DNA of 64,000 nucleotides from JACNKV01 sp964422145 (GTDB taxonomy: Bacteria > Fidelibacterota > Marinisomatia > Marinisomatales > JACNKV01), in contig CAYQZV010000002.1 in assembly GCA_964422145.1 (NCBI GenBank), positions 62,001 to 126,000 of the forward strand, in the 5' to 3' direction. Numbering within the stretch: the first letter of the stretch is position 1; every line of letters starts with the position of its first letter. This document shows, in pieces, positions 45,584 to 53,707 of this stretch. The position numbers and the translations under genes were made by a program. Below the pieces are notes generated by a model. It was given only the letters and a program-made list of their open reading frames with translations. It made no database searches and was not told where the DNA came from.

Positions 45584-47422
45584 TTACTTCAAAAGAACGA
45601 TCTTTTGTACAGTGGTGTTATTCCCTTGAGTGAGTTGAATGAAGTAAGTTCCGCTTGAGTGGGTATCTGCATTCCATCTTGCTGTGTGATATCCAACCGA
45701 TCTGTATTGGTTAACAAGAGTTGCAATTTCTCTTCCAGCCATGTCATAAACTGTAAGCGTGACATTCCCAGCCGTAATCAACTCATAGTTAATGGTTGCT
45801 ACCGGGTTGAACGGATTAGGATAAGCAGGGTGTAATGTAAATGATTTAGGAACAGGGTTTGTTTCTACTCCTAATACTGTGACTGCATGATACGTCTTCT
45901 CTCCCGAGTAACTTACATCAGCAAGTCTATAGTCATATTGGGTGTTCGGTTCTACTTTATTATCTGTATACCTGTACTCTGTACGATACGTTACACTTCC
46001 TTGTCCCTGTAAAGAGGATTCTGTCAGGTAGCTAGCGATCTCTGTCCAATCTTCAGTATTCGTCTCTTTACGCTCTATAATGAAACCAATGTTCTCAATT
46101 TCACTCTCTGTAATCCAATTCAGTTCGATCTCACCTTCTCTTGTTGTATTCGCTATGAAGGAAGACAGTTCGACAGGGAGAGTAGCGTCATATCCTTCTG
46201 CCCAAATCAAATACGGATACCCATTGTTCAAGCTTGCATTAATAGTCCATTTTGTAGAGAAATCCCAGCTTGCCTCAGTAAACGTTGTTTGAATTTGCAT
46301 CTCCCCTGTTGTAATACCAGTTAACCCATCGGGAGTTGTGTTATAGCATCCATTTGTAGCGCTTGATGTGGTGGTGTTCCAAAAACAATTGCTAAAGGTT
46401 ATTCCGTCGTCAGTAGTTGATCCAAATCCCCCCTTCCCAGCAGGTACACTTCCTGTAGAATAACATCTATTAAAAGCAACGGTCGGGGACATCTCTTGTC
46501 CATAAAATCCACCTATTGAAACTGAAGCACCACTACTAAGAGTTACATTTCCCCTAGCGTAACAATCGTTGAAGGTCTGATTCGAGAAAATAAAACCAAC
46601 TAAGCCGCCACAAGTGGTGCCAGTTACATCTCCTGTCGCATAACACGAGGTCCATACTTCCGTTCCATTACTATTCGGACCTCCGTAGAGTCCCCCTACC
46701 CTTGAACCTGTACTTGTAACATTGCCTGAAGCCATACAGTATGAAATAGAATTCGTCCCTCCCCAACCGGATCCAATTAATCCTCCTGTGAAAATTTGTG
46801 AACCTGTGACTGACGCGGAAGAAGTGCAGTATGTAATCGTTGCATTCTTTATAGTACCTGCTAATGTACCCGTTACTCCATAATAAGTTGCAGCGTTTGT
46901 ATTTGTGATACTTCCACCCGAAATGTGCACGTTATTGAGTGTCCCACCATTACAATAACCGACAAGCATACCCACACCATCATACCTACTACTTCCGGCT
47001 GTACATATTAACGTCATCCCAGAGACTGTTAGGTTTTGTATAGTTCCAGAAAGAATATTAAACAATCCTAATGCAGTAGATCCCTGTGACGTATTGATAT
47101 ATAAATTGCTAATCGTCTTGTTCTGACCATCAAAAGTAGCCGCAAACGTTCCTGTAATCCGAGGGAAACCAGCTCCACCATTATAATAGTCTCCACCACT
47201 TTCAAAGTCAGCTGTGGAAAATATAATATCAGTTGTTTGTTTAAAAAAAATCCCGCTCTCCCAATCTCCTGATGTATTGGATAATTCCAGAAGGTCAGCC
47301 TTAGTTGCAATTTGATAGGAAGTTTCAGCAGAAGAGCCATCCCCACCACTGTATGTACCTGCGAATGCATTTGTGAAAAGAATAAATAATACAAATAATG
47401 ATGCTGTTAACTTTTTCATCAT
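45584..47422 (-). CDS. GLUG-motif surface protein with type IX sorting domain, paralog 1
   Basis: The 612-residue protein has a signal peptide (MMKKLTASLFVLFILFTNAFA) and then GLUG-type repeats (VGGLYGG, CGGLVGFIF, IGGFYGQEMS) to about residue 380. A fibronectin-like spacer with LPVELSSFIANTTREGEIEL follows. The C-terminal ~85 residues carry the PAYPNPFNP sorting domain ending GTYFIQLTQGNNTTVQKIV. Such proteins are exported by Sec and then placed on the surface or released by type IX secretion. The strong ribosome site (AACAAGGAGAGGG) is shared with its two neighbours. It is the last of three tandem paralogs. Confidence 0.85.
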   Translation of the reverse strand: MMKKLTASLFVLFILFTNAFAGTYSGGDGSSAETSYQIATKADLLELSNTSGDWESGIFFKQTTDIIFSTADFESGGDYYNGGAGFPRITGTFAATFDGQNKTISNLYINTSQGSTALGLFNILSGTIQNLTVSGMTLICTAGSSRYDGVGMLVGYCNGGTLNNVHISGGSITNTNAATYYGVTGTLAGTIKNATITYCTSSASVTGSQIFTGGLIGSGWGGTNSISYCMASGNVTSTGSRVGGLYGGPNSNGTEVWTSCYATGDVTGTTCGGLVGFIFSNQTFNDCYARGNVTLSSGASVSIGGFYGQEMSPTVAFNRCYSTGSVPAGKGGFGSTTDDGITFSNCFWNTTTSSATNGCYNTTPDGLTGITTGEMQIQTTFTEASWDFSTKWTINASLNNGYPYLIWAEGYDATLPVELSSFIANTTREGEIELNWITESEIENIGFIIERKETNTEDWTEIASYLTESSLQGQGSVTYRTEYRYTDNKVEPNTQYDYRLADVSYSGEKTYHAVTVLGVETNPVPKSFTLHPAYPNPFNPVATINYELITAGNVTLTVYDMAGREIATLVNQYRSVGYHTARWNADTHSSGTYFIQLTQGNNTTVQKIVLLK

Positions 47423-47499
47423 TTACCCTCTCCTTGTTGTTTATTGATTGAACGAATTCAAACGACTTGGTTAATATACTATATAAAATAATGAAAAAG

Positions 47500-47519
47500 C
47501 ATTACTCATAATTACTCAA
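47500..47519 (-). promoter_or_regulatory. Shared 20-bp promoter element, paralog 1
   Basis: The plus-strand pattern is CATTACTCA-WWWW-TACTCAA; on the coding strand it is two TGAGTA boxes 10 bases apart. It is also found at 49555 and 51689. A TATATAG sequence follows at about 18 bases, as a possible -10. Confidence 0.6.
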
Positions 47520-47623
47520 CTGTAAAAAAGTGATGAAATTCACAATTTTCATAATTCTGTGTGACAAAAAACGAGACTATGGCTTGTTTTGAGACAATGA
47601 TCATTGTGGGATTTATATGTATT

Positions 47624-47657
47624 AAAAAAGCCCAATCCATTTGAATCGGGCTTTTAT
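47624..47657 (-). terminator. Intrinsic terminator after paralog 2
   Basis: AAAAGCCC and GGGCTTTT arms with a T-run on the minus strand follow the stop of the 47678-49483 gene. Confidence 0.85.
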
Positions 47658-47677
47658 CTTTTAACTTTAGTCTTTGT

Positions 47678-49483
47678 TTACTTGAGGAGAATGATCTTCT
47701 GAGTAGAGGTGTTCTCTCCTTGAGTGAGTTTAATCAAATATGTTCCTGAGGACATATTCTCTGCATTCCATTGAGCGGTATGAAAGCCTGTTTGTCTATG
47801 CTGGTTGATAAGTGTCGTTACTTCTCTTCCCATCATGTCATAGATCGTAAGTGTGACATGTCCATCTGTTATTAGTTCATATCGAATCGTTGTCGTCGGG
47901 TTGAACGGATTCGGATAAGCAGGGTGTAATGTAAATGACTTGGGAACTGGTATTGTTTCTACAGCTAATACCGTTACGGAGTGATACGTCTTCTCTCCTG
48001 AATAACTTACATCTGCTAAACGGTAATCATACTGTTTATTCTCTTCTACTGTGTTATCTGTATAGCTATACTCTGTACGATACGTTACACTGCCTTGTCC
48101 TTGTAAAGATACATCTGTTAGGTAACTTGCGATCTCTGTCCAGTTCTCTGTATTCGTTTCTTTACGCTCGATAATGAAACCAATGTTTTCAATCTCGCTC
48201 TCTGTGACCCAATTGAGTTCAATCTCACCTTCTCTTGTTGTATTCGCGGTGAAAGATGATAGTTCAACGGGGAGGGTCGAATCATCTACATTACGCAGTT
48301 TCGGATAGTTAGTTCCTATCATTTCCCACACACTAGTAAAGTCCCATCCAGCATCGGAAAATACCGACTGGGTTTTCATTGCAGACGTGGTTTTGCCAGT
48401 AATTCCAGTAGCACTACCAGAGCCTATTCCTGTTTCAGTACCAGAAGTTTGAGTATCCCAAAAAGAATTGTTAGTGTAACATTTGTAAGCAGTATAGTAT
48501 TTATCCCCAACAAGTCCACCAACATATGAAGTTCCAGTGACTATCCCTGTGCTGTAACAATTATTAATATATAAGCTAGTAGATGAATTATCAGATTGCA
48601 TTCTACCAACTAAACCACCAACTTGACCATCTCCATTTACTGAGCCATGACTGTAAGAATTTTCAACGGTACAATTGGAATATCTCATTTTGCCAACTAG
48701 ACCACCAACGCAATCCCCAGTGGCAGTAACACTAACATAACTATAAGATTTCTGGATTTTCCCATATTCACCAAGATAGCCAACTAAACCACCTATAGTT
48801 GAAGTACCATTTGAAGCGCCTGCATTTATTACTCCTGTCGTATAGCAATTACTGATTGTTGACCACATGGGTGTGAACCTTTGTCCGGAGTTCGATCCAA
48901 TCAGTCCACCAATAGTTTGTGAGCAACATTCTCTTCCTGTAATATTCAAATCTATACTATAACAATCACTAATAGTTGCATTCTTTGCTGTCCCCACTAG
49001 TGAGCCAATATAGTCTTCTGCAGTAATTGTTGTATTAATAAGGCCCAAATTCTGAATTGTTGGTCCAACATCGTAAGTACCTCCCGATGCATACCCAATT
49101 AATCCCACATAAGCGGCGGTTACTCTATTAATATACAGATTACTTATGGTGTTCCCTTGACCATCATATGTGGCCAGAAATGGGTCAGAGTAAGTACCCA
49201 TTGGTAAAAATCCGTCGTCATCGCTTGAGTCCCAATCAGCACTACCATCGCCATCCCAGTCGACATTTTGCTCATTGGCATCAAAAGCAATATTGGCAGT
49301 TTGGTTAATATAAGTACCGGACACCCAATCTGTACTTGTGTTTGATAATTCAATCAGATCTGCTGTGGTTGCGATCTGATACGGATCCCCGCTTGTTCCT
49401 GAACCTCCGCTATAAGTACCGGCAGATAACAAGGCTATACCCATAAAAATAATCGCAAGTAACAATATTAACTTTTTAGTCAT
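47678..49483 (-). CDS. GLUG-motif surface protein with type IX sorting domain, paralog 2
   Basis: The 601-residue protein starts with a signal peptide (MTKKLILLLAIIFMGIALLSA). GLUG repeats occur at intervals (TIGGLIGSNSG, TIGGLVGYLGEYGKIQKSYSY, CVGGLVGKMRYSNC, VGGLVGRMQSD). An Asp-rich DWDGDGSADWDSSDDDGF segment near residue 75 looks like a calcium-binding loop. The C-terminal ~190 residues nearly equal those of its neighbours, ending in PAYPNPFNPTTTIRYEL and a sorting tail. Ribosome site AACAAGGAGAGGG. Confidence 0.85.
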   Translation of the reverse strand: MTKKLILLLAIIFMGIALLSAGTYSGGSGTSGDPYQIATTADLIELSNTSTDWVSGTYINQTANIAFDANEQNVDWDGDGSADWDSSDDDGFLPMGTYSDPFLATYDGQGNTISNLYINRVTAAYVGLIGYASGGTYDVGPTIQNLGLINTTITAEDYIGSLVGTAKNATISDCYSIDLNITGRECCSQTIGGLIGSNSGQRFTPMWSTISNCYTTGVINAGASNGTSTIGGLVGYLGEYGKIQKSYSYVSVTATGDCVGGLVGKMRYSNCTVENSYSHGSVNGDGQVGGLVGRMQSDNSSTSLYINNCYSTGIVTGTSYVGGLVGDKYYTAYKCYTNNSFWDTQTSGTETGIGSGSATGITGKTTSAMKTQSVFSDAGWDFTSVWEMIGTNYPKLRNVDDSTLPVELSSFTANTTREGEIELNWVTESEIENIGFIIERKETNTENWTEIASYLTDVSLQGQGSVTYRTEYSYTDNTVEENKQYDYRLADVSYSGEKTYHSVTVLAVETIPVPKSFTLHPAYPNPFNPTTTIRYELITDGHVTLTIYDMMGREVTTLINQHRQTGFHTAQWNAENMSSGTYLIKLTQGENTSTQKIILLK

Positions 49484-49554
49484 GGCCCTCTCCTTGTTTT
49501 AAGTGAATATTATGCAAGTCACAGTATTAAAATAATACAGATATTATTTAAAAC

Positions 49555-49574
49555 CATTACTCATTTATACTCAA
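49555..49574 (-). promoter_or_regulatory. Shared 20-bp promoter element, paralog 2
   Basis: CATTACTCA-TTTA-TACTCAA matches the elements at 47500 and 51689. It lies ~70 bases before the gene start. Confidence 0.6.
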
Positions 49575-49678
49575 ATGAAAAGTGATGATAAAATTCACAA
49601 TTTTCATAATTCTGTGTGACAAAAAATGAGACTATGGCTTGTTTTGAGACAATGATCATTGTAGGATTTATATGTATT

Positions 49679-49711
49679 AAAAAGCCCGATCCATTATGAA
49701 CCGGGCTTTAG
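49679..49711 (-). terminator. Intrinsic terminator after paralog 3
   Basis: AAAGCCCGATCC and its near-inverse GAACCGGGCTTT form a stem with a T-run on the minus strand, after the stop of the 49732-51612 gene. Confidence 0.85.
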
Positions 49712-49731
49712 TCTTTATCTTGATACTTTGT

Positions 49732-51612
49732 TTATTTTAGGAGAATGATCTTCTGTACAGTAGTGTTATTCCCTTGAGTGAGTTGAATGAAGTAAGTTCC
49801 GCTTGAGTGGGTATCTGCATTCCATTGCGCTGTGTGAAATCCACTCTGTCTGTGTTGGTTTATAAGCGTCGTTACTTCTCTTCCCTGTATGTCATAGATC
49901 TTGAGGGTGACCTGTCCATCATTGATCAACTCATATTGAATCGTTGTCGTTGGGTTGAAAGGATTGGGGTATGCAGGTTGTAAGCGGAATGCTTCAGGGA
50001 AGCTCTGTGCTTCTATCCCTAATACCGTAACAGCATGATACGTCTTCTCTCCTGTGTAACTTACATCAGCGAGTCTATAGTCATATTGGGTATTCGGTTC
50101 TACTGTATTATCTGTATACCTGTACTCTGTACGATACGTTACACTCCCTTGTCCCTGTAAAGTGGATTCTGTTAGGTAACTTGCGATCTCTCTCCAGCTC
50201 TCTTCGTTTGTTTCTCTTCTCTCTAGAATGAAGCCTATGTTCTCGATCTCACTCTCTGTAACCCAAACAAGTTCTATCTCGTCTTCTCTTGTGGTATTCG
50301 CTGTAAAAGAAGAAAGTTCTACGGGAAGAGATGTATCCTCTCCATTCTGCCAGGATAAGAAGGGGTAACCGCTATTGATTGTTCCGGTTAAATCTATATC
50401 CCAGTAATTATTGCTTCCGTTTGTTGTCTCTACTTCAAAGTCCCAACCTGCGTTGGTGAAAGTTGTATAATCTTGCATTTCTGCGGTGATTTTACCAGTT
50501 GTTCCGTTTAATGTTCCAGCCCCCGTCGCATTTGATCTCTCGGATGTTGTAGTATTCCAAAAACAATTTGTAGAACTCCCGCCGTTATTATAACCACAAA
50601 ATCCACCTACCCAAGAACTGCCAGTAGGTTTACCCGTAGAATAGCAATCTTCAGGATTACTATAAATTGTACCAACAAAACCTCCGACCCAAGAACTAGC
50701 ACTTATATCACCTGTTGCATAACAATTATAGATGGACTCGCTAAGATACCCCACAAATCCACCCCCAACTGTTGCACTGGAAGCAGATATAGTATTATTC
50801 GCATAGCATTGCCTAGTTACTCCACCACTACTAGATAGTGTACCTGCAAATCCACCGAATCGTTGTGCACTTCCTGTAATTGTAACATTTCCTGAAGCAC
50901 TACAATTTTGGATCAAATGCCACGGTGTACCTGTCTCAAATGCAGCTCCGACAAATCCACCAATTGAATACCCAGTACCATCATATGTAACAGAAGCACT
51001 TGAGGTACAGTTTTGAAAAGTAGCTCCATAGATATAACCTGCCACAGCTCCAACTGTACCATTAACTCCTTCAGATGCAGTTATGCTTCCGCCCGATACA
51101 ACAATATTATTAACGGTTGACCGTATACAATTTCCAACAAAAATACCTGCTTTATAACTATCTGAAAAAAAATTTACATCTGCATTAATTATAGTGAGGT
51201 CTTGAATTGTAGCATCCCGTGTTTGTCCAAATATTCCATTTGATGAGCCACTACGATTCATATAGATGTTAGATAATGATTTTTCATTTCCATCATAATT
51301 TCCTTTGAATTCATTCGATCCATTTCCAATTCTTGAGAATCCTAGTTGGTCTTCTGCATCCCAATCTGCAGTTCCATCACCATCCCAATCTACTAATTGC
51401 TCATTGGGATCGAATGCAATATTTGCGGTCTGTTCGAAATATTTTCCAGCAACCCAGTCAGCAGCTGTATTCGACAGTTCAATCAAATCTGCAGTTGTAG
51501 CAATCTGATACGGGGCACCGCTCGTTCCTGAACCACCGCTATAAGTACCTGCAAATAACAATGTTGTACATGTAAAAATAATCGTAAGTAATACTATTAA
51601 CTTTTTCGCCAT
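49732..51612 (-). CDS. GLUG-motif surface protein with type IX sorting domain, paralog 3
   Basis: The protein has ~626 residues from ATG 51612, chosen because AAGGAGAGAG lies directly upstream and the signal peptide (MAKKLIVLLTIIFTCTTLLFA) then starts properly; the frame extends to 51654. GLUG-like repeats (IGGFVGAAFE, VGGGFVGYLSE, SWVGGFVGTIYSN, SWVGGFCGYNNGG) and an Asp-rich WDGDGTADWDAED segment follow. The tail has PAYPNPFNPTTTIQYEL and a sorting end identical in its last ~20 residues to paralog 1 apart from one position. It is the first of the three genes. Confidence 0.85.
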   Translation of the reverse strand: MAKKLIVLLTIIFTCTTLLFAGTYSGGSGTSGAPYQIATTADLIELSNTAADWVAGKYFEQTANIAFDPNEQLVDWDGDGTADWDAEDQLGFSRIGNGSNEFKGNYDGNEKSLSNIYMNRSGSSNGIFGQTRDATIQDLTIINADVNFFSDSYKAGIFVGNCIRSTVNNIVVSGGSITASEGVNGTVGAVAGYIYGATFQNCTSSASVTYDGTGYSIGGFVGAAFETGTPWHLIQNCSASGNVTITGSAQRFGGFAGTLSSSGGVTRQCYANNTISASSATVGGGFVGYLSESIYNCYATGDISASSWVGGFVGTIYSNPEDCYSTGKPTGSSWVGGFCGYNNGGSSTNCFWNTTTSERSNATGAGTLNGTTGKITAEMQDYTTFTNAGWDFEVETTNGSNNYWDIDLTGTINSGYPFLSWQNGEDTSLPVELSSFTANTTREDEIELVWVTESEIENIGFILERRETNEESWREIASYLTESTLQGQGSVTYRTEYRYTDNTVEPNTQYDYRLADVSYTGEKTYHAVTVLGIEAQSFPEAFRLQPAYPNPFNPTTTIQYELINDGQVTLKIYDIQGREVTTLINQHRQSGFHTAQWNADTHSSGTYFIQLTQGNNTTVQKIILLK

Positions 51613-51688
51613 AACTCTCTCCTTGTTGTTTTTTGATTGAATAGATTCAAACAATTGGGTTAATATACTATATAAAATAATGAAAAAG

Positions 51689-51708
51689 CATTACTCAATA
51701 TTACTCAA
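51689..51708 (-). promoter_or_regulatory. Shared 20-bp promoter element, paralog 3
   Basis: CATTACTCA-ATAT-TACTCAA matches the elements at 47500 and 49555. Here TTGAGT and TATATA are 18 bases apart, like a -35/-10 pair. Confidence 0.6.
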
Positions 51709-51735
51709 ATGAAAAATAGTCAATTTGAATGGTGT

Positions 51736-51757
51736 CTGTCGTAAATTGAGACGACAG
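51736..51757. other. Hairpin downstream of the TPR regulator gene
   Basis: Perfect seven-base arms CTGTCGT and ACGACAG flank an 8-base loop. There is no T-run on the minus strand, so a terminator is uncertain. Confidence 0.4.
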
Positions 51758-51776
51758 ATTGTTACTTTATGATACT

Positions 51777-53528
51777 CTATTGAACCTTTTCGTTCGGTGC
51801 CTCAACAATTTTATGCAGAAACTCCATTAAGCTGTACATTTTGGGGATGTCCATTTTTTTCCGTAGTCGGAATCGAATATTCTCAGCAGCTCTAACCGTC
51901 TTTCCGATCAGCATCGCCATTTCTTTTGTTTCTAAATCTATTAGTACATAAGCACAAATTCTTTTATCCATCGTTGTCAGGTTTGGATATTTTTCCGATA
52001 ATGTTTGATACAATTCAGGATACTGTGTCAGGCACTTTTCTTCATACTCACGCCATCCTGTATTGGATTTTTCCATGTCTTCCAATGCTGATATAGCCGA
52101 ATCCAACTGCTCACGTTTCTTTTTTGTTTTTACTTGCTTAATGCTCTTTTTCAGTTTCTTTTGCACATTGGAAGTTTCATCATTTTTTTGCTGTAAAAAC
52201 ATGATCTTAGAAACAAGCTCCTGCTTCTTTATTTTAAACTCATTTTCAGCTTGTTCAACTTTTAAATGTTCGAGGTCCAGCTCCTTTTGGTGAATATCTT
52301 CTTGCTGTTGGGCCAGTAAACGATTTGTTTTCTTTTTATGTAAATAATATCGGTAAAACGACCATAAAGATATGACTAACAGAAAAATGATGATCACAGC
52401 AATATTCCGCATTATGGTTATTTGTCCTAGGCGAGCTTCCTTTTCTTCCAGCTTATTCTTATGCTCTGAAAGTTCTAACTGGGCTTCTACCTTTCTGATG
52501 GATTTACTTAACTCCGCATCAAATCGGGTTTGGCGTAATTTATCTAACTGGCGGTAATAAGGTAGGGTTCTCTCAGATTCGTTCAACGATTCATAGTATG
52601 CAATGATCTTCTCTAAGGTCGCAATACTTAAACCGATCAGGCCGTATTGTTCTGCTTGTTTCAACGCTTTCTTTAGATAAACCTGTGCGGAGTCAGCTTG
52701 AATTTCCTGATATATATCAGCAATCTTCAGATACAGCAGCACCAAATATTTTGGATTTAAATCTTGAGTGAAATCTTTTTCAGCATTGATGTAGTTTGTT
52801 AATGCTCTATCGGTATCTCCGAACTTCACGTAGATATCGCCGATGGATTCATATGACAAACCCTTAATATTTCCTTCTCCCGAAGAAATATTCATTTGGA
52901 TGATCTTTTGATAAAAGTCCATTGCTTTTTCATCATTCCCTTGAAGGTCGTACAAGTCCCCGATATATTTATAAGAATGCAAAATTAAGTAAGGCTCGTT
53001 TTCATACCTCTGCCGGATATCCAAAGCTTTAAAGAACAAAGACATCGCTTCATCATACTCACCTTTTGCAATACTTACCAAACCTAAATTATTTAGTGCT
53101 GTGGCTTGAGCATATAAAAGATCAATTTGCTGGAATTTTTCAAATGCGGATTGATATTTTTCAACGGCATCTTCATACAATCCCTGATGAAAGTAAATAT
53201 TCCCCATATCAATCAAATGCCAACCCACTCGAGATGAATAATGCTCAATCCGGGAATAGATTTCCAATGAGCTGACATAGTATTCTAATGCCTGGGTCGG
53301 TAATCCCTGCTCATTCAAGATAGCTCCGATAGTCATTTGGGTTGATGCAATAATTGTGTCCGGAACAACTCCGTCATTTTCAAGGATTTGATATCCGAAA
53401 TTCAATGCTTTCTGCGGATTGGAATGCATCTGACTCAGTGCAGAGTCCAGCAATGCTTCAGGGTTCTGCGAAACATCAGCCCGCAGAATGAATGTAAGTC
53501 CAAGAATCAGATTTAAATATTTTATCAT
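51777..53528 (-). CDS. Membrane TPR protein with LuxR-like DNA-binding end
   Basis: The 583-residue protein has a signal-like N-terminus (MIKYLNLILGLTFILRADVS), about eight TPR units (residues ~20-330, e.g. ALNNLGLVSIAKGEYDEAMS), one membrane helix (NIAVIIIFLLVISLWSFY, ~372-390), a coiled coil (~395-470) and a C-terminal helix-turn-helix (LTTMDKRICAYVLIDLETKE, MAMLIGKTVRAAENIRFRL). This is the FCB-type TPR/LuxR regulator, with a periplasmic sensor and cytosolic DNA-binding end. It directly precedes the three sorted paralogs in gene order and may control them. This link is inferred from position. Confidence 0.82.
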   Translation of the reverse strand: MIKYLNLILGLTFILRADVSQNPEALLDSALSQMHSNPQKALNFGYQILENDGVVPDTIIASTQMTIGAILNEQGLPTQALEYYVSSLEIYSRIEHYSSRVGWHLIDMGNIYFHQGLYEDAVEKYQSAFEKFQQIDLLYAQATALNNLGLVSIAKGEYDEAMSLFFKALDIRQRYENEPYLILHSYKYIGDLYDLQGNDEKAMDFYQKIIQMNISSGEGNIKGLSYESIGDIYVKFGDTDRALTNYINAEKDFTQDLNPKYLVLLYLKIADIYQEIQADSAQVYLKKALKQAEQYGLIGLSIATLEKIIAYYESLNESERTLPYYRQLDKLRQTRFDAELSKSIRKVEAQLELSEHKNKLEEKEARLGQITIMRNIAVIIIFLLVISLWSFYRYYLHKKKTNRLLAQQQEDIHQKELDLEHLKVEQAENEFKIKKQELVSKIMFLQQKNDETSNVQKKLKKSIKQVKTKKKREQLDSAISALEDMEKSNTGWREYEEKCLTQYPELYQTLSEKYPNLTTMDKRICAYVLIDLETKEMAMLIGKTVRAAENIRFRLRKKMDIPKMYSLMEFLHKIVEAPNEKVQ

Positions 53529-53707
53529 AAGTGTACGTTGAATATAGATTGTTCTAATTTATCACCTTTCAATATTCATCTCCAACTATTGGGATAATAT
53601 TATTGACCGGTTTCGTGAAAACCATACTCAAGCTAAGTATATTTTATTCATGAATATTCCGGGAACCTCATTAGTGGTTTTTCCGTTTAACCTCCGTAAT
53701 TTTCATT

